Source: Psittacicella melopsittaci (lineage in GTDB: Bacteria; Pseudomonadota; Gammaproteobacteria; Enterobacterales; Psittacicellaceae). Taken from it: 53,054 bases of DNA. Both the position numbers and the translations under genes were made by a program. Where the stretch lies: positions 1 through 53,054 of the forward strand of contig NZ_NRJH01000030.1 in NCBI RefSeq assembly GCF_003585925.1. Direction: 5' to 3'. Shown in pieces: positions 41,027-50,780 of the stretch (positions are counted from its first letter, which is position 1; each line of letters begins with the position of its first letter). The notes beneath the pieces are model-generated. The model saw nothing but the letters and a program-made list of their open reading frames with translations. It was not told the DNA's origin and made no database searches.

Positions 41027-42256
41027 TTATGCTCCCGTAGGAAAAACTTTATACAGATTGAAAAACGCTTGTAAAATATCTGCTTGAGCTCGTAAATTGT
41101 ACTTATCATCTTGAGATAAATCTCCTTGCTCTAAACGCAAGTTAAAGCCTTTAAGCCATTCTTCAACACGATAAATCCCTTGTTTATTTAACTCTTGATA
41201 ATCGCAATTATTCCAGTCAAATTGACGTTGCGGATGTTTAAGAAGGCGATTAACAATTGGATAAGTAAATTTACTTAAATGCTCGGCAAGTTTTACCTCA
41301 CTTGGAGCTAAGTCTTGATAAAAGTTATTTAATTCTTTGCTAGTATAGCCATGGTAAACTATCTGGCTTTCATAAGGAAAACTATAGCCTAGCGCTTTGC
41401 TCTCTGGGTATACTTGACTCCGTGGAGCAAATTCAATGCCCAGACTGCCTTTAATTTGCTCATCTTCTTGTTTATCTAGTTGGTAGGTAAAGTGTTTTAA
41501 ATTACGCCAACGCACTAAATAGGCAAGAGGAGCTAAAAAGCCAGGGCTCGTAAGTTCGCGTAAAGAGGCTTTACTTACGACATCGGGATAATGAACTTCT
41601 TCATTACCGTCTAAACCTACGCGAGCTAAAAAGCTTCTAATTTTACCTTTATTGCGGAAAAGACTCTGATGATCGACCACTAGAGCTTGGGTCTGGTAAG
41701 CAAAGGCATCATAATTTAGATTTTGCTCGCCTGCCTCACTTAATAGAGCTTGGAGTTGCTCAGGTAAGTAAATAGTATCAGGTTGAGCAATAAAGAGCCA
41801 AGCTTTATCGTTTACTTCAAGCGTATCAAAAAGAAACTTTAAATTGGTCAAGCCATAGTTTAAAAACTCATGGTAAAGCCAGTATAAGGAAACGCCTCCA
41901 GCATAGAAGTTTTGTTCGAGCCAAGGATTAGTAGGTAAAAGCACTGGAGTTGGATATTTCACCAGTTTATAACCTGGATTATTTGCCACAAACTCGGTAG
42001 CTATGGCAATACTTTGATCAGCGGCAACTTGCGGAGGAAGTTCTGGGTAAAGTAGAACTCCTTGTTTAATTACTTGAGCAAGTGATTCTAAGCTTGCTTT
42101 TAAAGTAATGGCATTGTTGCTAAAAGGCACTAAAGCAAAAGCTTCTACCTCACGTTCACGTTGACGGTAATCATCATGATAGACTTGTTGATCTCCCTCA
42201 CGACTGAGATCAAACTCAGGAGGAAAAATTGGTCCTAAATCGGTATTTTTATTCAT
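41027..42256 (-). CDS. Unknown protein, possibly glycosyltransferase-like
   Basis: 409 residues, no signal peptide or membrane segment. The N-terminal part (ALVPFSNNAITLKASLESL; SIAIATEFVANNPGYKLVKYPTPV) has the look of a GT-A glycosyltransferase start (a PFxNN-SLxSL strand-helix followed by a P-x-K-x-x-x-Y-P segment). AWLFIAQPDTIYLPEQL could hold a DxD-like region, but I see no clear DxD. The rest is polar with many Tyr and Gln. It heads a three-gene operon with the two ApaH-like phosphatases (17 bases, then 1 base between genes). AAGGA (42265-42269) gives a good ribosome site. I do not assign a function; a domain or structure search would be the next evidence. Confidence 0.45.
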   Translation of the reverse strand: MNKNTDLGPIFPPEFDLSREGDQQVYHDDYRQREREVEAFALVPFSNNAITLKASLESLAQVIKQGVLLYPELPPQVAADQSIAIATEFVANNPGYKLVKYPTPVLLPTNPWLEQNFYAGGVSLYWLYHEFLNYGLTNLKFLFDTLEVNDKAWLFIAQPDTIYLPEQLQALLSEAGEQNLNYDAFAYQTQALVVDHQSLFRNKGKIRSFLARVGLDGNEEVHYPDVVSKASLRELTSPGFLAPLAYLVRWRNLKHFTYQLDKQEDEQIKGSLGIEFAPRSQVYPESKALGYSFPYESQIVYHGYTSKELNNFYQDLAPSEVKLAEHLSKFTYPIVNRLLKHPQRQFDWNNCDYQELNKQGIYRVEEWLKGFNLRLEQGDLSQDDKYNLRAQADILQAFFNLYKVFPTGA

Positions 42257-42283
42257 GCATTATATCCTTAAGTTTTGTCTCTT

Positions 42284-42292
42284 ATTATAGCA
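42284..42292 (-). promoter_or_regulatory. Extended -10 of the three-gene apaH-like operon
   Basis: TGCTATAAT on the minus strand, 28 bases before the ATG; it overlaps the T-run of the mrcA terminator. Confidence 0.5.
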
Positions 42293-42321
42293 AAAAATAG
42301 ACCCGAGAATTTTCTCGGGTC
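42290..42321 (-). terminator. Terminator of mrcA
   Basis: On the minus strand GACCCGAGAAAATTCTCGGG then TC and TATTTTTTG. Confidence 0.9.
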
Positions 42322-42328
42322 ATAGCTT

Positions 42329-45025
42329 TTAGAAAATACCATTTTCTTCAGAGTTTAAGTCTAAATCTGTCCCTTGCGGTTGTGTTGGTGGCACTAGAGG
42401 AATCGGATAGAATTCAGTATAACCTCCAGATGAAACCGAATAACCTTGGGCATTGATTAAATAACCTTGAAGAGAATTTGGCATAGGACGCATCCATGGT
42501 TGAGAAACCTGAGCTAATTGCAGTTTTTCAAAAGCAATCCAGTTCGAAAGAGCCGAACCGCCCCCGAACTCACGACGTCCTAGAGTAGTAGCATTGTCAT
42601 AAGCAACAAAGGTTGCTGTTACATATTTATTGGCATAACCCACAAACCATGCCGATTTAGAGTCATTGGTTGTCCCTGTTTTACCGCCAATATCTTTGGC
42701 TTTAAGCTCTTGTGCAGCTCGTGCCCCCGTACCATAGTAGAAACCTGGGCGACCATAGATATTTGAGTTTAAACCAGACCACATTAACCAAGCTACATCT
42801 GCACTTAAAACACGCGGAGCATAGCGGTTATTTTGACTTGCTTGGGCATCATCTACTAGACCTGCGTCTGTAGCTGTAGCAGCTTGACTTTGATCCACAC
42901 TACGAGTTTGCGTATTTTGGCGAATTAAGTCATCTAGATCTTCTGAAGCACCTAAGTTTTGGTTATTAAGATCAAGATCTATGAGGTTAGCGTTAGAAGC
43001 ACTTTGCATTTCCGTATTATCGGTAATTGGATCTAACGGAGCTATGCTATTACATTCATCGCTATTAGCCGTACAAGCTACTAATGGGTTAGCTTGATAA
43101 ATTACCGTACCATCATTATCTTCAATTTTGGTAATCAGGTAAGGGTTAATTAAGAAACCACCATTATCAAAAGCAGCATAAGCACGTGCCATTTCTAGTG
43201 GGGTAAAGTTAGCCGTACCTAAAGCTAGAGATAAAGTTGGCATAAATGTATTTTGTTGGAAGCCAAGACGTTGTAAGAATCTTGACATATAGTAGGTACC
43301 AACTTGTTGCATTAACTTCACGGCAATAATGTTACGTGATTCAGCAAAAGCTTGACGTAAGGTAATATCCCCTTTATAAACATCACCTGAATTTTTAGGT
43401 TTCCAGATTTTGTCATTATCACGAATGGCAATAGGCTCATCACGCATTACCGTACCCCAGCTGAGAGCACGGTTGCTCATTGGCGAAAACTTCTCAAAAG
43501 CGGCCGCATATAGGAAAGGTTTAAATGAAGAACCTACTTGTACGGTAGCTTGGGTCGCACGGTTAAACTTAGATATACTGTAAGAAAAACCACCCACCAT
43601 AGCTTCAATAGCACCGTCAGTTGAGTTTAAGCTAATTAAGCCTGAGTTTACATTAGGAATTTGACGTAACTCGGCAACCATGCCTGTATTACCTAATTTA
43701 GTTTCTACATAAACTACTTGCCCTATACGAAGGAGTTCATTTACATCCTTAGGAGCAGCCCCTTTACGGTCGGCATTAATATACTTACCTGCCCAACTCA
43801 TACTGCTTAAAGGTAACGGCATAATGTTACCGTTAATATCAACTACTTGGGCTTGTTCTTTACTTACACTTAATACCACCACTGGCACTAAAGGTTCGTA
43901 AGAAGTAGCAAAGCCTGAAAGCTTAAAGCGGTTAATTAAGTCAGTTAAAGTAATAATTCTTTGGCTTTCTCTTCCGTTCGCTTCTTTAACTTTTAGCACT
44001 AGATGCTGAGCATCACGATACTCTACGAGCTCTTGATTCCCTGAGTATAAAAAGCGTTCATTGTCTTTTTCACGCCAACCTTTACGTTGATCAAAAGCAA
44101 TAAGATTGTTACGTAAAGCAAGCGTAGCTTCTCTTTGGAGTTGGTTGTCTACGGTGGTGTAAACTTTAAAGCCTTGGGTATAAGCTTTTTCTCCATATTT
44201 GTTGTACAGAGCTTGACGTACCATTTCAGAGACATAACCTACGCCCTGGTTGTCCACGCGTCCTGGGTTAACAACTACTGGAGTTTTTACTGCCTCATCA
44301 TATTCTGCTTGAGTAATACTATTAGTGCTGAGCATAGCGGCTAATACTTGATTACGACGTGCTGTAGCTCTTTCTAAACTGGCAATAGGGTTTAATTGCG
44401 AAGGAGCTTGTTGAATCCCCGCTAGAAGAGCTGCTTCTGGTAAAGTCAGATCATCTACATTTTTATTAAAATAAGTTCGTGCTGCTTCGGCAAAACCATA
44501 AGATCTATGTCCGAGGTAAATTTTATTCATATAAGCAGCTAAGATTTCTTCTTTAGTCATGCTACGTTCCATGCGCACCGCAAGAATCATCTCTTTAAAT
44601 TTACGAATAAATTCTTTTTTCGAGCTTAAGAAGAAGTTACGCGCTAATTGTTGCGTAATAGTTGAAGCCCCTTGTGACTTGTGTCCTGTCGTAACAAGAA
44701 CAAAAGCAGCACGGGCAATACTACGTGGGTCTATCCCACCGTGCTCATAGAAACGGCGGTCTTCGATTGCCACTACGGCATCACGTAAAACTTTAGGAAA
44801 CTGATCGTAAGTTAAAGTAATACGACGTTCTGCCCCGTAAGAAGCAATAAGATCTCCATTACGATCATATACTCGTAAAGGCTCCGAGAAGGTTGGAGTA
44901 AATGATCTTACGTCAGGTAAGTCAGTTGCGAGGTAAGAGTAAAAACCGACTAAACCTGCGGCACCTATAGTACCTGCAGTTAAACCTGCATAAAATAATT
45001 TCTTAATTACTGATTTTATCTTCAT
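42329..45025 (-). CDS. mrcA: Penicillin-binding protein 1A (bifunctional peptidoglycan synthase)
   Basis: 898 residues (E. coli 850). Polymerises lipid II and crosslinks stem peptides at the inner membrane. One N-terminal membrane anchor (about 8-32) precedes the GT51 domain: VVAIEDRRFYEHGGID with the catalytic Glu, GASTITQQLARN, KFKEMILAVRMER and the GHRSYGFAEAARTYF region. The OB-like insert follows. The transpeptidase domain has the nucleophile Ser499 in SSFKPF (SxxK), SRN in AESRNIIAVKL (SxN) and KTG in GGKTGTTNDSKSAW. A polar Asp/Gln/Asn-rich insert of about 80 residues separates SxN and KTG. The extended -10 TGTTATAAT at 45058-45066 drives it. Downstream of the zipA-like gene but separately promoted. 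Confidence 0.96.
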   Translation of the reverse strand: MKIKSVIKKLFYAGLTAGTIGAAGLVGFYSYLATDLPDVRSFTPTFSEPLRVYDRNGDLIASYGAERRITLTYDQFPKVLRDAVVAIEDRRFYEHGGIDPRSIARAAFVLVTTGHKSQGASTITQQLARNFFLSSKKEFIRKFKEMILAVRMERSMTKEEILAAYMNKIYLGHRSYGFAEAARTYFNKNVDDLTLPEAALLAGIQQAPSQLNPIASLERATARRNQVLAAMLSTNSITQAEYDEAVKTPVVVNPGRVDNQGVGYVSEMVRQALYNKYGEKAYTQGFKVYTTVDNQLQREATLALRNNLIAFDQRKGWREKDNERFLYSGNQELVEYRDAQHLVLKVKEANGRESQRIITLTDLINRFKLSGFATSYEPLVPVVVLSVSKEQAQVVDINGNIMPLPLSSMSWAGKYINADRKGAAPKDVNELLRIGQVVYVETKLGNTGMVAELRQIPNVNSGLISLNSTDGAIEAMVGGFSYSISKFNRATQATVQVGSSFKPFLYAAAFEKFSPMSNRALSWGTVMRDEPIAIRDNDKIWKPKNSGDVYKGDITLRQAFAESRNIIAVKLMQQVGTYYMSRFLQRLGFQQNTFMPTLSLALGTANFTPLEMARAYAAFDNGGFLINPYLITKIEDNDGTVIYQANPLVACTANSDECNSIAPLDPITDNTEMQSASNANLIDLDLNNQNLGASEDLDDLIRQNTQTRSVDQSQAATATDAGLVDDAQASQNNRYAPRVLSADVAWLMWSGLNSNIYGRPGFYYGTGARAAQELKAKDIGGKTGTTNDSKSAWFVGYANKYVTATFVAYDNATTLGRREFGGGSALSNWIAFEKLQLAQVSQPWMRPMPNSLQGYLINAQGYSVSSGGYTEFYPIPLVPPTQPQGTDLDLNSEENGIF

Positions 45026-45057
45026 GGGAATTGTTTAGAAATTCATCTCAAACTCAT

Positions 45058-45066
45058 ATTATAACA
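45058..45066 (-). promoter_or_regulatory. Extended -10 of mrcA
   Basis: TGTTATAAT on the minus strand, 33 bases before the ATG. Confidence 0.55.
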
Positions 45067-45089
45067 AAATAAGCGAGAAAAATAATATA

Positions 45090-45113
45090 AAGACCAGCCC
45101 CAGGGCTGGTCTT
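45090..45113. terminator. Terminator of the zipA-like gene
   Basis: AAGACCAGCCC, CA, GGGCTGGTCTT; the minus-strand side continues TTATATTATTTTT. Confidence 0.75.
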
Positions 45114-45142
45114 ATAAAGTTATAGCAATAAAACTCGAAAAA

Positions 45143-46657
45143 TCAAGAAAAACGTGAACTATGACGTACCGTTTCTCCCTGCTGTAAAACTGCGTAAATT
45201 TGTTTACGAATTGAGACTGGATAAGCACATAGGTCTCTAGTGCTAAAAATAGTGCCACGTAAATCTAAGTTTGCAGAGAGCTTATTACAAATTCGAGTTA
45301 ATTGGGTAATAAGAATCGATAAGGCTTCATCGTGATTAATTACGCGACGTGAAACATATAAGTATAAGTACTTATACTCAGAACGCATGTTTTCATTTAC
45401 CCATTGCCCAAATTCGTTAAAGAGGTAATAGATTACTACTTCTTTGTGAGACGAAGAGGCTGGACGCCAAATATTGTTATAACTGAGACGATTATTATCA
45501 GGAACAAAAGTAGTATAGCTAATGCTATTTTCTTGATAATCATTGTCGATATTACGAACAATATTATTAATGCGTTGTAAAGAAATATCTGCTCCACGTT
45601 GGTTTTTTAAACGAAAAACCACATATTGCTCTGGATTTTCAAACAGAGAATTAAGCTTGATAATTGTAGGATCGCGCTCAACATAAGGTTGTGCTTTAAC
45701 TATTTCAGGTTGAGTGCTATTGTTAAGTTGATTACGTTCGCGAGCTAGTTTAGCTAGGTCTTGTTTTTGGTAACCTGTTACCGCTTGTGCTACTTGCTCG
45801 GCACTTTCAACTGGAGCACCTGCCGTAGTTACAGCTTTTTTATTCTCATTATTAGCAGCCAACTCTTGCATAATGAGTTGACGATAGGCTGGATTAGTTT
45901 TTGCCAGTTGTAAAATTTTGCTTACTAAGTCATCACCACCCTTGCTTGGCTTAGCTTGTGGCTTAGGCTGTGGCTGAGTCTTAGGCTGAGGTTTAGGTTG
46001 AGGCTTAGCCTGCACCTTAGCTTTTTCCTCAGGTGCGCTTACTTGGATGCTTCTTTCTTCGGCAAGAGTTAATTCGCGTTCTGGATTTTGTTCTGCTTCT
46101 AGACGCTTTTGCTCTTGTTTTTTATGTACTTCATTAATGTTATCTGAAGTAAAGGTTTTTTCTTTAATTACGTTTAAATCTTTTTCGGCAAGAGTTTTAT
46201 TTGTCCGCTCAATTGTACTTTCTTTGGCCTTACCTTCTACCGAGAAAGACTTGCCAAAATAGTTTTCGGCAGACACATCCTTGACACTACTCCCAGTTAC
46301 ATTGGCAGTGCCCGTAACAGGAGGTTGTTTAATACTTTTTTGCTCAGGAACTTCTGTTTTTACCTGAGGCGTAGTTTTTACTTGCGTTGGCGTTTCTTTA
46401 GCATATACGGCAGCTAAATTGCTTTGTAGAGTTTGCGCAATATTCATCGTACGTAAGTCTTGACTTACCATAGGATTAACGGGAATTCCTACTTTAAGAG
46501 TTCCCTTTTTTTGCACATCAGTGCGAATTGCATCTTGGTGTGGTTTGCGTTTGTAAAAACGAAAAGCAAGTACCCCAATAATCACTACACACAGCAAGAA
46601 CACTATTACTAGAATGTAAGTGGTTTCCATATAAAATTCGGTCTGTAAAGAGTTCAC
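45143..46657 (-). CDS. zipA: ZipA-like membrane-anchored cell-division protein
   Basis: 504 residues (E. coli ZipA 328). The architecture fits ZipA: a short N-terminus, one membrane helix (TYILVIVFLLCVVIIGVLAF), a basic patch (KRKPHQD), then a long charged Pro/Gln/Lys linker with a KPQPKPQPK-type stretch (about 215-240). A C-terminal domain of about 140 residues ends LSANLDLRGTIFSTRDLCAY ... IRKQIYAVLQQ, which parallels the ZipA FtsZ-binding fold (VGGVVLDDQRRMMTP ... REYQDIIREV) only weakly. ZipA tethers FtsZ to the inner membrane. The usual neighbour ligA is absent. The start is uncertain: ATG at 46657 or 46630, neither with a well-spaced ribosome site; 46630 places the helix directly at the N-terminus, as in ZipA. 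Confidence 0.6.
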   Translation of the reverse strand: MNSLQTEFYMETTYILVIVFLLCVVIIGVLAFRFYKRKPHQDAIRTDVQKKGTLKVGIPVNPMVSQDLRTMNIAQTLQSNLAAVYAKETPTQVKTTPQVKTEVPEQKSIKQPPVTGTANVTGSSVKDVSAENYFGKSFSVEGKAKESTIERTNKTLAEKDLNVIKEKTFTSDNINEVHKKQEQKRLEAEQNPERELTLAEERSIQVSAPEEKAKVQAKPQPKPQPKTQPQPKPQAKPSKGGDDLVSKILQLAKTNPAYRQLIMQELAANNENKKAVTTAGAPVESAEQVAQAVTGYQKQDLAKLARERNQLNNSTQPEIVKAQPYVERDPTIIKLNSLFENPEQYVVFRLKNQRGADISLQRINNIVRNIDNDYQENSISYTTFVPDNNRLSYNNIWRPASSSHKEVVIYYLFNEFGQWVNENMRSEYKYLYLYVSRRVINHDEALSILITQLTRICNKLSANLDLRGTIFSTRDLCAYPVSIRKQIYAVLQQGETVRHSSRFS

Positions 46658-46729
46658 ATACCCTACTATTTTGTAGGGAAAAGAATATTCTTAAAATTTA
46701 TAAATATAATTTATCTTGTTCTCAGCTAT

Positions 46730-46761
46730 ATTATATAACTATTTGCCCTCTAGAGGGCAAA
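46730..46761 (-). promoter_or_regulatory. zipA promoter with a 20-bp perfect palindrome
   Basis: Minus-strand TATAAT at 46730-46735. TTTGCCCTCTAGAGGGCAAA (46742-46761) is a perfect palindrome covering the spacer and -35 position, which is the expected place for a dimeric repressor. No T-run follows it, so it is not a terminator. Confidence 0.5.
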
Positions 46762-46823
46762 AGATAAATATTGCCTAAAGTAAAAGCTTAATAAAAGTTC
46801 TTTATTGTAAAGATTTTACTTAA

Positions 46824-46852
46824 TTTACATAGCCTTTTTCCTATGTTGTAAT
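46824..46852 (+). promoter_or_regulatory. Promoter of the second candidate small RNA
   Basis: TTTACA (46824-46829), exactly 17 bases, TGTAAT (46847-46852) preceded by TGT. Confidence 0.45.
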
Positions 46853-46858
46853 TTAGAC

Positions 46859-46937
46859 AAGATTTTATTCATTAGAAGTTCTAATGAATAAACACGCCTA
46901 ATCAAGATGGCTAATTTAAGCTAAAAAGCCATTTTTC
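46859..46937 (+). ncRNA. Candidate small RNA, about 80 nt
   Basis: A well-formed promoter is followed by a near-perfect hairpin (TTATTCATTAGAA, G, TTCTAATGAATAA; 46865-46891). A 15-nt single-stranded stretch (ACACGCCTAATCAAG region) follows, then a terminator-like stem ATGGCT/AGCCAT (46907-46932) with TTTTTC after it. No reading frame of note. It lies on the strand opposite to both neighbours. The layout is that of a compact trans-acting sRNA; the first stem alone could instead be an operator. Confidence 0.45.
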
Positions 46938-47005
46938 TGAGAAAAAAGTTATACTTTTACTTATTCAGTGTACCACCAAATGCAGGTAAATAGCAAGAAA
47001 AAGCA

Positions 47006-47043
47006 AAAAAAAGCCCTTTTACTTAGGTAAAAAGGCTTTTTTT
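47006..47043. terminator. Terminator of speAB
   Basis: AAAAAAAGCCCTTTTAC, TTAG, GTAAAAAGGCTTTTTTT with one mismatch; works in both directions. Confidence 0.9.
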
Positions 47044-47048
47044 GTTTA

Positions 47049-47978
47049 TTAATTTACTTTAGCACCTTGCATATAAAGCATTTCTAAAGCTAGAGTTGCT
47101 CCTGCTAAGGCAGTAATATCTGATTGATCAAAAGCTGGAGATACTTCTACTAAATCCATGCCCACAATATTTAAATCACTTAATTGACGAATTACTTTAA
47201 GGATTTTATCTGGAGTTAGACCACCAATTACAGGTGTTCCTGTCCCAGGAGCATAAGCTGGATCTAAACAGTCAATATCAAAAGTTAAATATACAGGTAA
47301 GTCACCTACTACTTCTTTAATGCGAGCCACAATTTGCTCGGCAGTTAAATCGTTAGCGGTAGGAGCATCTAAAACTGTATAGTCAAGATTACGATCATAC
47401 TCAGTACGTATACCTACTTGAATAGAGTGTTTTGGATCAATTAACCCTTCTTTAGGGGCATGATAGAACATAGTCCCATGATCATAGTCAGAACCATTGT
47501 CATAGGTATCTGTATGGGCATCAAAGTGTAATAAAGCTAATTTACCAAAGTGTTTAGCGTGAGCACGTAATAAAGGTAAAGTAATAAAGTGGTCACCACC
47601 AAGGGTTAAACAACGTTTACCTGCTTTTAACATATTAGTTGCGTGCTGTTCTAAACGAGCGGTAAAGTCAGCATTATCACCCATAGCATATACTAAATCA
47701 CCACAGTCAACTATATTGAGGCGTTCACGTACATCAAAGTTCCATGGGAAGCGACAGTGTTCCCATGCTAGGTTTACTGAAGCACGACGTATAGCTTCGG
47801 CACCAAAACGTGTGCCTGAACGACCTGACACGGCACTATCAAAAGGAACTCCCGTAATTACCCAATCGGCATTTGAATCTTGCGGTTCAAAATTAATTGG
47901 TAAACGTAAAAAACCAAAGTTGTTAGAAACTAAAGAAATATCTTCACGATGATTTAGGGTATTAGTATTTGTTTTCAT
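47049..47978 (-). CDS. speB: Agmatinase
   Basis: 309 residues (E. coli 306). Ureohydrolase that splits agmatine to putrescine and urea with a dinuclear Mn centre. Metal ligands are in the canonical motifs: [20 protein letters not shown] and [18 protein letters not shown]. The N-terminal [22 protein letters not shown] is the usual substrate-loop region. The C-terminal [18 protein letters not shown] is intact. Start ATG at 47978, 2 bases after the speA stop, so the two genes form a complete arginine-to-putrescine operon. Confidence 0.97.
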   Translation of the reverse strand: MKTNTNTLNHREDISLVSNNFGFLRLPINFEPQDSNADWVITGVPFDSAVSGRSGTRFGAEAIRRASVNLAWEHCRFPWNFDVRERLNIVDCGDLVYAMGDNADFTARLEQHATNMLKAGKRCLTLGGDHFITLPLLRAHAKHFGKLALLHFDAHTDTYDNGSDYDHGTMFYHAPKEGLIDPKHSIQVGIRTEYDRNLDYTVLDAPTANDLTAEQIVARIKEVVGDLPVYLTFDIDCLDPAYAPGTGTPVIGGLTPDKILKVIRQLSDLNIVGMDLVEVSPAFDQSDITALAGATLALEMLYMQGAKVN

Positions 47979-47980
47979 AG

Positions 47981-49942
47981 TTAGTAATCAATCTCAGTAT
48001 CTTCTTCAAGATAAGTATAACCTGACATACCTGCTTCTAATTCTTTTAAGAATTTGATTTTGTCAGCTTGATTTAAGTTAGAAGCGTAAATTTGCTCGCG
48101 ATATCTTTCCAGAATCTTTTTCGGATCTATATACACATACTCTAACATGTCAGAAACAGTATTACCATGATAGAGATCTATAATCTCATACTCATCTGGA
48201 CCTGTAATGCGAATGTCTACGGTTGTGGTATCACCAAACAGATTGTGCATATTGCCCAGAGTTTCTTGGTAAGCCCCTAACATGAAAAAGCCCATTAATG
48301 GTGGATTGTCCACTTCAAAATCTGGCATAGGTAAAGTAGTTGCTATACCGTCACCGTCAATATAACTTTCCACTAAGCCGTCTGAGTCACAAGTAATATC
48401 TAGTAAAATCGCACGACGCTCAATTTGGTCATTTAATTGACTAATTGGAATTACTGGAAACTGTTGGTCAATCCCCCAAGCATCAGGTAAAGATTGGAAT
48501 AAACTAAAGTTCACCCAGATTTTATCTGCAAAGCGTTCTTGTAATTCATCAATTACTTGACGGTGCGAGCGGTTTTGGCTTGTAAAGAGTTTAGCTACTT
48601 CCGAACAAATATTGAGGTATAGTTGTTCCCCATAAGCTCTTTGCTCTAAAGAAATAGTACCTACATTATATTGTTGGTGTACATCTTCGAGATCAAATTG
48701 CCCTTCGTGAATCCACGTTCTTAAAGAACGTTTATCACGGTTATTGTGAATATTTTCCCAAGTTTCCCACAGACTGTGTAACACTGTTGGATCTTGATCT
48801 TTTGGTGGAGCTAACTCTTGGGCATGGTAACGTTCAACCCCGATTACATTCGAGATTAATAAAGCATGGTGGGCAGTAGTTGCACGACCTGATTCGGTGA
48901 AAATATTTGGGTGCGGTAAATTATTGTCATCACAAATTTGACCAATACCCCAAATAATAGTTTCAGCATATTCACGTAAACCATAGTCTACCGAACGATC
49001 TGAACCAAAGCGACTTCCGTCATAGTCCACACCTAGACCACCACCTACGTCAAAGCATTTAATGTTTACGCCTAGTTTAGCTAACTCTACGTAAAAACGT
49101 GCTGACTCACGCACCCCTGTAGCTATATCACGAATGCTACCTAGTTGCGAACCTAAGTGGAAGTGAAGAAGTTGTAAACAATCGAGTTTGTTTTCTTGGC
49201 GTAGAGTTTCAACTAAGCTTAATACTTGCGTCGAAGAAAGACCAAACTTAGATTTTTCCCCACCTGAAGATTGCCATTTACCAGCACCTTGAGATGCTAA
49301 ACGAGCACGTACCCCAAGACGAGGGCGTACGCCTAGGCGCTCTGATTCTTCAAGAACTAAATAAATTTCCGATAATTTTTCAATAACGAGATAAACCTTG
49401 TGTCCTAGTTTTTCTGCCATTAAGGCATAACGCACATACTCAAGGTCTTTATAGCCGTTACAAACAATAGTATGTTTTTTTAACCCCGCATGGGCAATAA
49501 CTGCCATAAGCTCAGCTTTAGAACCAGCTTCAAGACCATATTTTTGCCCTGAATGTTTTAAAGCTTGCACCACACGACTATGTTGATTTACTTTAATTGG
49601 ATAAACTAAAGTATACTCTCCCTTATATTCATAATCCGCAATTACCGTGTTAAAAGCTTTATTAATGGAGCGTAAACGGTGTTTAATAATTTGCGGAAAG
49701 CAAAATAATGCAGGTAAACGAGCTCCGTGGAATTCTTCCAGACGTTGAGCTAGTTTATTTAAAGAAATACGATTCTGAGGTTTTTCTGGATTAGGACAAA
49801 CAAAAACTTCACCGTTTTCGTCTACGTTGTAATAACCCATTCCCCAGTATTGAATATTACTTACCTCACGTAACGTTTGCTGCTGTCCTTCAACAGCAAT
49901 ATGTGACAAAGGGGTAAGCGAAGGAGCATTAGTCTCAGACAC
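47981..49942 (-). CDS. speA: Biosynthetic arginine decarboxylase
   Basis: 653 residues (E. coli 658). PLP- and Mg-dependent alanine-racemase-fold enzyme making agmatine from arginine. [12 protein letters not shown] carries the PLP lysine. [45 protein letters not shown] and [17 protein letters not shown] follow the family, and [20 protein letters not shown] contains the active-site Cys. The start is GTG at 49942 with AGGAGA (49951-49956) 8 bases upstream; the first ATG downstream would lose conserved sequence. TATAAT at 49993-49998 (minus) with AAGACA at 17 bases is the probable promoter. Confidence 0.97.
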   Translation of the reverse strand: MSETNAPSLTPLSHIAVEGQQQTLREVSNIQYWGMGYYNVDENGEVFVCPNPEKPQNRISLNKLAQRLEEFHGARLPALFCFPQIIKHRLRSINKAFNTVIADYEYKGEYTLVYPIKVNQHSRVVQALKHSGQKYGLEAGSKAELMAVIAHAGLKKHTIVCNGYKDLEYVRYALMAEKLGHKVYLVIEKLSEIYLVLEESERLGVRPRLGVRARLASQGAGKWQSSGGEKSKFGLSSTQVLSLVETLRQENKLDCLQLLHFHLGSQLGSIRDIATGVRESARFYVELAKLGVNIKCFDVGGGLGVDYDGSRFGSDRSVDYGLREYAETIIWGIGQICDDNNLPHPNIFTESGRATTAHHALLISNVIGVERYHAQELAPPKDQDPTVLHSLWETWENIHNNRDKRSLRTWIHEGQFDLEDVHQQYNVGTISLEQRAYGEQLYLNICSEVAKLFTSQNRSHRQVIDELQERFADKIWVNFSLFQSLPDAWGIDQQFPVIPISQLNDQIERRAILLDITCDSDGLVESYIDGDGIATTLPMPDFEVDNPPLMGFFMLGAYQETLGNMHNLFGDTTTVDIRITGPDEYEIIDLYHGNTVSDMLEYVYIDPKKILERYREQIYASNLNQADKIKFLKELEAGMSGYTYLEEDTEIDY

Positions 49943-49992
49943 TGCTTTATTCTCCTAAATTAAAAATTACCAAAGCAAATACGGATTCTTTT

Positions 49993-50021
49993 ATTATAAC
50001 TTAAATAAAAGGCAATGTCTT
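49993..50021 (-). promoter_or_regulatory. Promoter of speAB
   Basis: Minus strand: AAGACA (50016-50021), 17-base spacer, TATAAT (49993-49998). Confidence 0.5.
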
Positions 50022-50092
50022 CCTTTTACCATATATAAATCTTTACTTATTAACGCAAGCTCAAGTACCTAAGATTCGGATAAATAGAAACA

Positions 50093-50128
50093 AAAAAAAT
50101 ACCGCAGGAAATCCTACGGTATTTTTTT
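50093..50128. terminator. Terminator of rlmE
   Basis: AAAAATACCGCAGGA, AA, TCCTACGGTATTTTTTT with one C/A mismatch. Confidence 0.88.
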
Positions 50129-50759
50129 AATTGCCTTTGTAATCTAAAGCAACTATATATACTTCACGCGAACGGTCACGGGAAGCATCTGGTTTACGAA
50201 TACGTACAGTTTTAAAGAGGCGACGCACTTCTTTGAGATATTCTTCAAAGCCTTCACCATGGAAGATTTTTATCACAAAGCTTCCACCTTTAGCCAAGCA
50301 GTCTTTTACCATTTCTAAAGCCAGCTCACAAAGGTACATAGCTCGCGGAATATCTACATTCGGGTTACCCGAAAAGTTAGGCGCCATATCTGAAAGAATT
50401 ACATTTACAGGGCGATTATCAATCATTTGCATGAGTTCTTCTAATACCGAAGCTTCTCTAAAGTCACCCTGAAGAAAATCTACATTAAATAAAGGATCCA
50501 TAGGTAAAATATCACATGCGATAACCTTACCTTTTTCCCCAATTACTGTAGAGGCATATTGTGACCAACCCCCTGGAGCAGCTCCTAGGTCAACCACGAT
50601 CATATCCTTACGAAAAATGCGATCTACTTTTTGAATTTCTTCCAGTTTAAAATAAGCTCTTGATCTTAATTTATTTGCATGAGCTTTTTGTACATATTGA
50701 TCTTTAAAGTGTTCGTTCAACCAACGACGTGAACTTACAGAAATATTCTTTTTTGCCAT
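50127..50759 (-). CDS. rlmE: 23S rRNA (uridine-2'-O-)-methyltransferase RlmE
   Basis: 210 residues (E. coli RrmJ/FtsJ 209). Methylates the 2'-O of U2552 in the 50S subunit using SAM. Motifs: [18 protein letters not shown] (K of the K-D-K-E tetrad), [16 protein letters not shown] (SAM binding), [16 protein letters not shown] (D), [15 protein letters not shown] (K) and [10 protein letters not shown] (E). It starts 21 bases after the SemiSWEET stop and probably shares its transcript. ftsH, which normally follows rlmE, is not here; a terminator is. Confidence 0.97.
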   Translation of the reverse strand: MAKKNISVSSRRWLNEHFKDQYVQKAHANKLRSRAYFKLEEIQKVDRIFRKDMIVVDLGAAPGGWSQYASTVIGEKGKVIACDILPMDPLFNVDFLQGDFREASVLEELMQMIDNRPVNVILSDMAPNFSGNPNVDIPRAMYLCELALEMVKDCLAKGGSFVIKIFHGEGFEEYLKEVRRLFKTVRIRKPDASRDRSREVYIVALDYKGN

Positions 50760-50780
50760 ATGTTAAGTCAATAGTTTAAT

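Larger units (their letters stand above)
46658..47005. other. zipA-speB intergenic region
   Basis: About 350 bases without a protein gene. Contents: zipA leader and promoter, the 20-bp palindrome, a plus-strand promoter and the candidate small RNA at 46859-46937. Nothing is recognised between 46938 and the speB terminator. Confidence 0.6.
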
